This document shows, in pieces, positions 23,567-26,416 of a stretch of 26,416 nucleotides of DNA. Origin of the DNA: Lachnospiraceae bacterium. Lineage in GTDB: Bacteria > Bacillota > Clostridia > Lachnospirales > Lachnospiraceae. The notes beneath the pieces are model-generated. The model was not told the DNA's origin and made no database searches. It saw nothing but the letters and a program-made list of their open reading frames with translations. The translations under genes were made by a program, and so were the position numbers. Within the stretch, counting starts at the first letter, position 1. Every line of letters begins with the position of its first letter. Location of the stretch: NCBI GenBank assembly GCA_900772845.1, contig CAAGSD010000074.1, forward strand, positions 1-26,416. Direction: 5' to 3'.

Positions 23567-23572
23567 TATAAT
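23567..23572 (+). promoter_or_regulatory. -10 element for the ABC transporter operon
   Basis: A perfect TATAAT about 97 bp before the start codon lacks a good -35 at 16-18 bp (best TGCTTT). This suggests an activator-dependent promoter. The leader from about 23580 to 23668 holds no structure I recognise. Confidence 0.5.
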
Positions 23573-23668
23573 ATGCATAAATAAGTAAGGAATATGGAAT
23601 GCTCCGTAGAACTTGCTGTCAGGGGAAACCCGTAGAATTACAGAATGTAATAAAGAGGAGAGAAATAT

Positions 23669-25969
23669 ATGAGCAGAAAATTAAGGGGCAGAAAAGCAAC
23701 CGCAATTATGCTGGCATCCGTTATGGCAATGTCGCTTGCAGCCTGCGGTAAGCAGGATGGATCGAATCAGGGGGGACAGACAGAACAGAAGGAATATGTA
23801 TATGTTCCCGAATATCTGGAGCTGGACAGTGATACGAATTCCAGCTACAGTAACATGACAGTGCAGGGAGACAAACTGTATTATACGAATTACCAATGGG
23901 ATGAAACTTCCGGAGACAGTAAGGTCACGCTTGGTGCGTATTCGCTGACTGACGGTTCCAGGGAGGATCTGCCGATCACCATTAATGCTGACGGCGGTGG
24001 CGTCTATTCCATGCAGGTAGATGCGGAAGGCAATATTTATACTGCGGAATATGAGTGGAATGCCACAGAAGGTGATGATGCTTATACACAGCAGACAACC
24101 GTGTTGCACAAGTACGATGCATCCGGTACGGAGCTGATGGTACAGGATATCACAGATATCATGCAGCAGGATGAGAACAATTCCTATGTGGGCAGCATGT
24201 GCCTGGATGACCAGGGCAGATTTTATATCAGCTCTGATTCACTGATCCGGCTGTTTGGCAGTGACGGACAATTTCAGGGGGCTGTACAGACGGACAGCCA
24301 GTGGATCCAGGGCATGGGAAAAGCAAAAGACGGCAAGGTATATCTGGCTTATTATGACCAATCCGGCAATGTGAAGCTTTCCCAGATCGACTTTGACGGC
24401 AAGGCATTGGGACAGACTTATGATAACTTCCCGAACACGAACGGCAACGGAGGATTATGTGCCGGAATAGAAAATGATCTCCTGGTAAATACGGATACTG
24501 CCCTGTATGACTATAATCTTGCAGACCAGAAGACTACCGAAGTACTGAGCTGGCTGGACAGTGATATTAACGGCAGTTATGTCACCTATGCCGCAGCTGC
24601 CGCAGACGGTAAGATCCTGGCAGTAGTCAATGACTGGAACACAGGGGAAACGGAACTGGTGAAGCTGACCAAAACCAAGGCCAGTGAGGTTGCACAGAAG
24701 TCCCAGATCACGATCGGAACCCTGTATACCTCCCAGAGCCTTCAGGCGGCAGCGGTAGCCTTCAACAAGCAGAGTAATGAATATCATGTCAATATTAAAA
24801 CATATATTGATGAGAATAACTGGACCGATACTTCCTGGTCAGATGGCATTACAGCCATGAACAATGATATTACCTCCGGAGCCGGATGCCCGGATATCCT
24901 GGATCTGTCCAGCCTGGATGTCAAGGAACTGGCTTCCAAGGGTGTATTCGAGGATATAACACCATATCTTGAAAAGAGCAGTGTATTAAACAAGGACGAT
25001 TTCTTTGAAAATATTGTAGACAGTTATACCTTTGATGGAAAACTGGTGGGAATTCCGAAGAGCTTCACCTTAAGCACGATCGTCGGCAGGACCTCCGAAG
25101 TAGGTGATAAGAAGGGCTGGACCATTGATGATATTATAGCCTATGCAGGCCAGCATGAAGGTGCTTCCCTGTTTGAGGGCATGACCAAGAGTGGTATGCT
25201 GTACACACTGTTAGCCTATGATCTGGACAGCTATATTGACTGGGAGACGGGAAAGTGCAGCTTTGATTCGGAAAATTTCCAGAAAGTACTGGAATTTGTC
25301 AATACCTTCCCGGAGGAGTATGACTGGCAGAACGATGACAGATCTACACCGGTGAAGATCCAGTCCGGTGAAGTACTGTTAAATATGACAGGCATCTATC
25401 AGCTGAACAGTATTCAGGAGGAGGAAGCTATGTTCGGCGAGCCGGTAACCTATATCGGATATCCTACCTCCGGTGGTGGCAGCGGCACTTATATGCAGGC
25501 CAGTGAGCTGTATGCGATTACCGCCAAATCCTCCAACAAGGACGGTGCATGGGCCTTTATCGAGAATTACCTGAATCAGCCGTTTGATAATTTATATTCC
25601 TATGGACTTCCCGCCAGAAAGTCTGCACTGGATGATATGGTGGATAAGGCTATGAATGTGACATATATGACAGATGAAAACGGTGAACAGATCCTGGACG
25701 AGAACGGGAATCCGATTCCGGAGGACGGTACTTCCGGCATCAGCTACGGAGACTGGGAATATTCCTATCACATTCCTACACAGGAAGAAGTGGCAGTCCT
25801 GCAGGATCTGATCAATGTGGCTGAGCCTTCCAGTGCATCCGGCAATGATGAGATCACCAATATCATCACAGAGGAAGCGGAGGCATTCTTCAAAGGCCAG
25901 AAGTCCGTAGCCGATGTAGCAGGTGTCATTCAGAGCCGTGTACAGGTCTATGTGAATGAAAACAGATAA
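23669..25969 (+). CDS. ABC solute-binding lipoprotein with N-terminal propeller-like domain
   Basis: An AAAGAGGAGAG site precedes ATG 23669. A basic N terminus, hydrophobic stretch and lipobox SLAAC put the lipid-modified Cys26 on the outer face of the membrane. The last part (about 345-766, from SQITIGTLYTSQSLQAAAVAF) is a family 1 solute-binding domain of the sugar type: NDITSGAGCPDILDLSSL, GVFEDITPYLEKS, KLVGIPKSFTLSTIVGR and GAWAFIENYL fit it. About 300 residues before it (40-340) contain repeated units such as DDQGRFYISSDSLIRLFGSDG, here quoted in part, and AKDGKVYLAYYD, resembling a beta-propeller. At 766 residues it is far longer than the usual 400-550. Only 28 bp separate it from the permease gene, so it is the binding protein of that transporter. 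The substrate is unknown, probably a carbohydrate. Confidence 0.85.
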   Translation: MSRKLRGRKATAIMLASVMAMSLAACGKQDGSNQGGQTEQKEYVYVPEYLELDSDTNSSYSNMTVQGDKLYYTNYQWDETSGDSKVTLGAYSLTDGSREDLPITINADGGGVYSMQVDAEGNIYTAEYEWNATEGDDAYTQQTTVLHKYDASGTELMVQDITDIMQQDENNSYVGSMCLDDQGRFYISSDSLIRLFGSDGQFQGAVQTDSQWIQGMGKAKDGKVYLAYYDQSGNVKLSQIDFDGKALGQTYDNFPNTNGNGGLCAGIENDLLVNTDTALYDYNLADQKTTEVLSWLDSDINGSYVTYAAAAADGKILAVVNDWNTGETELVKLTKTKASEVAQKSQITIGTLYTSQSLQAAAVAFNKQSNEYHVNIKTYIDENNWTDTSWSDGITAMNNDITSGAGCPDILDLSSLDVKELASKGVFEDITPYLEKSSVLNKDDFFENIVDSYTFDGKLVGIPKSFTLSTIVGRTSEVGDKKGWTIDDIIAYAGQHEGASLFEGMTKSGMLYTLLAYDLDSYIDWETGKCSFDSENFQKVLEFVNTFPEEYDWQNDDRSTPVKIQSGEVLLNMTGIYQLNSIQEEEAMFGEPVTYIGYPTSGGGSGTYMQASELYAITAKSSNKDGAWAFIENYLNQPFDNLYSYGLPARKSALDDMVDKAMNVTYMTDENGEQILDENGNPIPEDGTSGISYGDWEYSYHIPTQEEVAVLQDLINVAEPSSASGNDEITNIITEEAEAFFKGQKSVADVAGVIQSRVQVYVNENR

Positions 25970-25997
25970 AAGGAAGTAAAGAAAGGCTTAAAATATC

Positions 25998-26416
25998 GTG
26001 AGCAGACAGCATGTGAAACATACGCGTGAGCATCACAAATTAGATAGAAGAATGCGAAAACTCAAGAGGAGCTCGGGGCTTTTTATAGCCCCCAGCTTCC
26101 TTGGGGTTCTTGCGTTCTTTTTTATCCCCTTTCTGGTTGTGATCTTTTATTCCCTGGTGGACAATCCCATCAGTATGAATTTTGTCTTTTTAGACAATTT
26201 TAGAAATGTAGTGCAGAATGCCGCTTTCCGCACAGCGGTACATAATACCGCTGTGTTCTCGGCCATTGCTGTACCGCTGGCAGTGGTATTGTCCCTGCTG
26301 CTTGCCATCGTATTGGAATCCAAGCTGCCGTTCCGGAGCCAGTTCCGTACGTTTTTCTTAAGTCCCATGATGGTGCCGGTGGCTTCCATTGTGTTGATCT
26401 GGCAGGTATTGTTCCA
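25998..26416 (+). CDS. ABC sugar transporter permease, 3' end missing
   Basis: The frame is open to the window end. The likely start is GTG 25998 (MSRQHVKHTREHHKLDRR), with AAAGG about 11 nt before it; ATG 26052 in frame is an alternative. After a basic head comes a membrane helix, GLFIAPSFLGVLAFFFIPFL, then a short outer loop with FLDNFRNVVQNAAFRTAVHN, typical of MalF/UgpA-type permeases, and a second and third helix (VFSAIAVPLAVVLSLLLAIV and FLSPMMVPVASIVLIWQVLF). The order binding protein then permease is usual for carbohydrate uptake operons; a second permease is expected beyond the window, and the conserved EAA loop has not been reached. Confidence 0.85.
   Translation, partial: MSRQHVKHTREHHKLDRRMRKLKRSSGLFIAPSFLGVLAFFFIPFLVVIFYSLVDNPISMNFVFLDNFRNVVQNAAFRTAVHNTAVFSAIAVPLAVVLSLLLAIVLESKLPFRSQFRTFFLSPMMVPVASIVLIWQVLF

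Overview
The window looks like chromosomal DNA of an anaerobic, spore-forming Firmicute, most likely a Clostridia member of the Lachnospiraceae type. The reasons are a SpoIVB sporulation protease, strong AGGAGG-type ribosome binding sites, sigma-A promoters with 17-bp spacers, a gram-positive style PTS, an E. coli-like (oxygen-labile type) dihydroxy-acid dehydratase and the overall protein character. No rRNA, tRNA, CRISPR array, transposase or phage gene was seen. The species is not determined.

Layout. 1-1585: 3' part of recN, closed by a terminator. 1696-7454: a fructose PTS operon, fruK-fruA-ptsH-ptsI-fruR, with its own promoter and three hairpins between its genes; it combines transporter, kinase, both general PTS proteins and a DeoR-type regulator. 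7565-8917: spoIVB. 8927-9238: six tandem 52-bp repeats, then a terminator shared with the convergent aroC (9374-10471, minus strand), whose roughly 260-nt leader is a chain of hairpins. 10853-13528: VanY-like carboxypeptidase, tgt and yajC. 13716-18280: leuB-ilvD-ilvB (branched-chain amino acids), with an L,D-transpeptidase gene starting inside the ilvB stop codon (18280-19689). 19709-19914: a highly structured repeat element with imperfect terminal inverted repeats. 20082-22387: serC-serA (serine synthesis). 22646-23419: PHP-domain phosphoesterase. 23669-26416: a sugar-type ABC transporter, with a solute-binding lipoprotein of unusual length followed by a permease cut by the window edge.

How genes work together. 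FruA brings in fructose as fructose-1-phosphate using phosphate passed from PEP through EI (PtsI) and HPr (PtsH); FruK makes fructose-1,6-bisphosphate; FruR probably senses fructose-1-phosphate. The HPr encoded here keeps His15 but has Arg at position 46 where the regulatory Ser normally is, so it should transfer phosphate but should not serve as the CcpA corepressor. The fru operon sits between recN and spoIVB, which are neighbours in many spore-formers, so it looks like an insertion into that locus. The leu/ilv, ser and aro genes are ordinary biosynthetic genes.

Most of the window is conventional metabolism. The points most worth a second look are the Ser46-less HPr inside a self-contained fru/pts operon, the exact 52-bp tandem repeat array behind spoIVB, and two structured intergenic elements (aroC leader and 19.7-19.9 kb) that share a sequence core.
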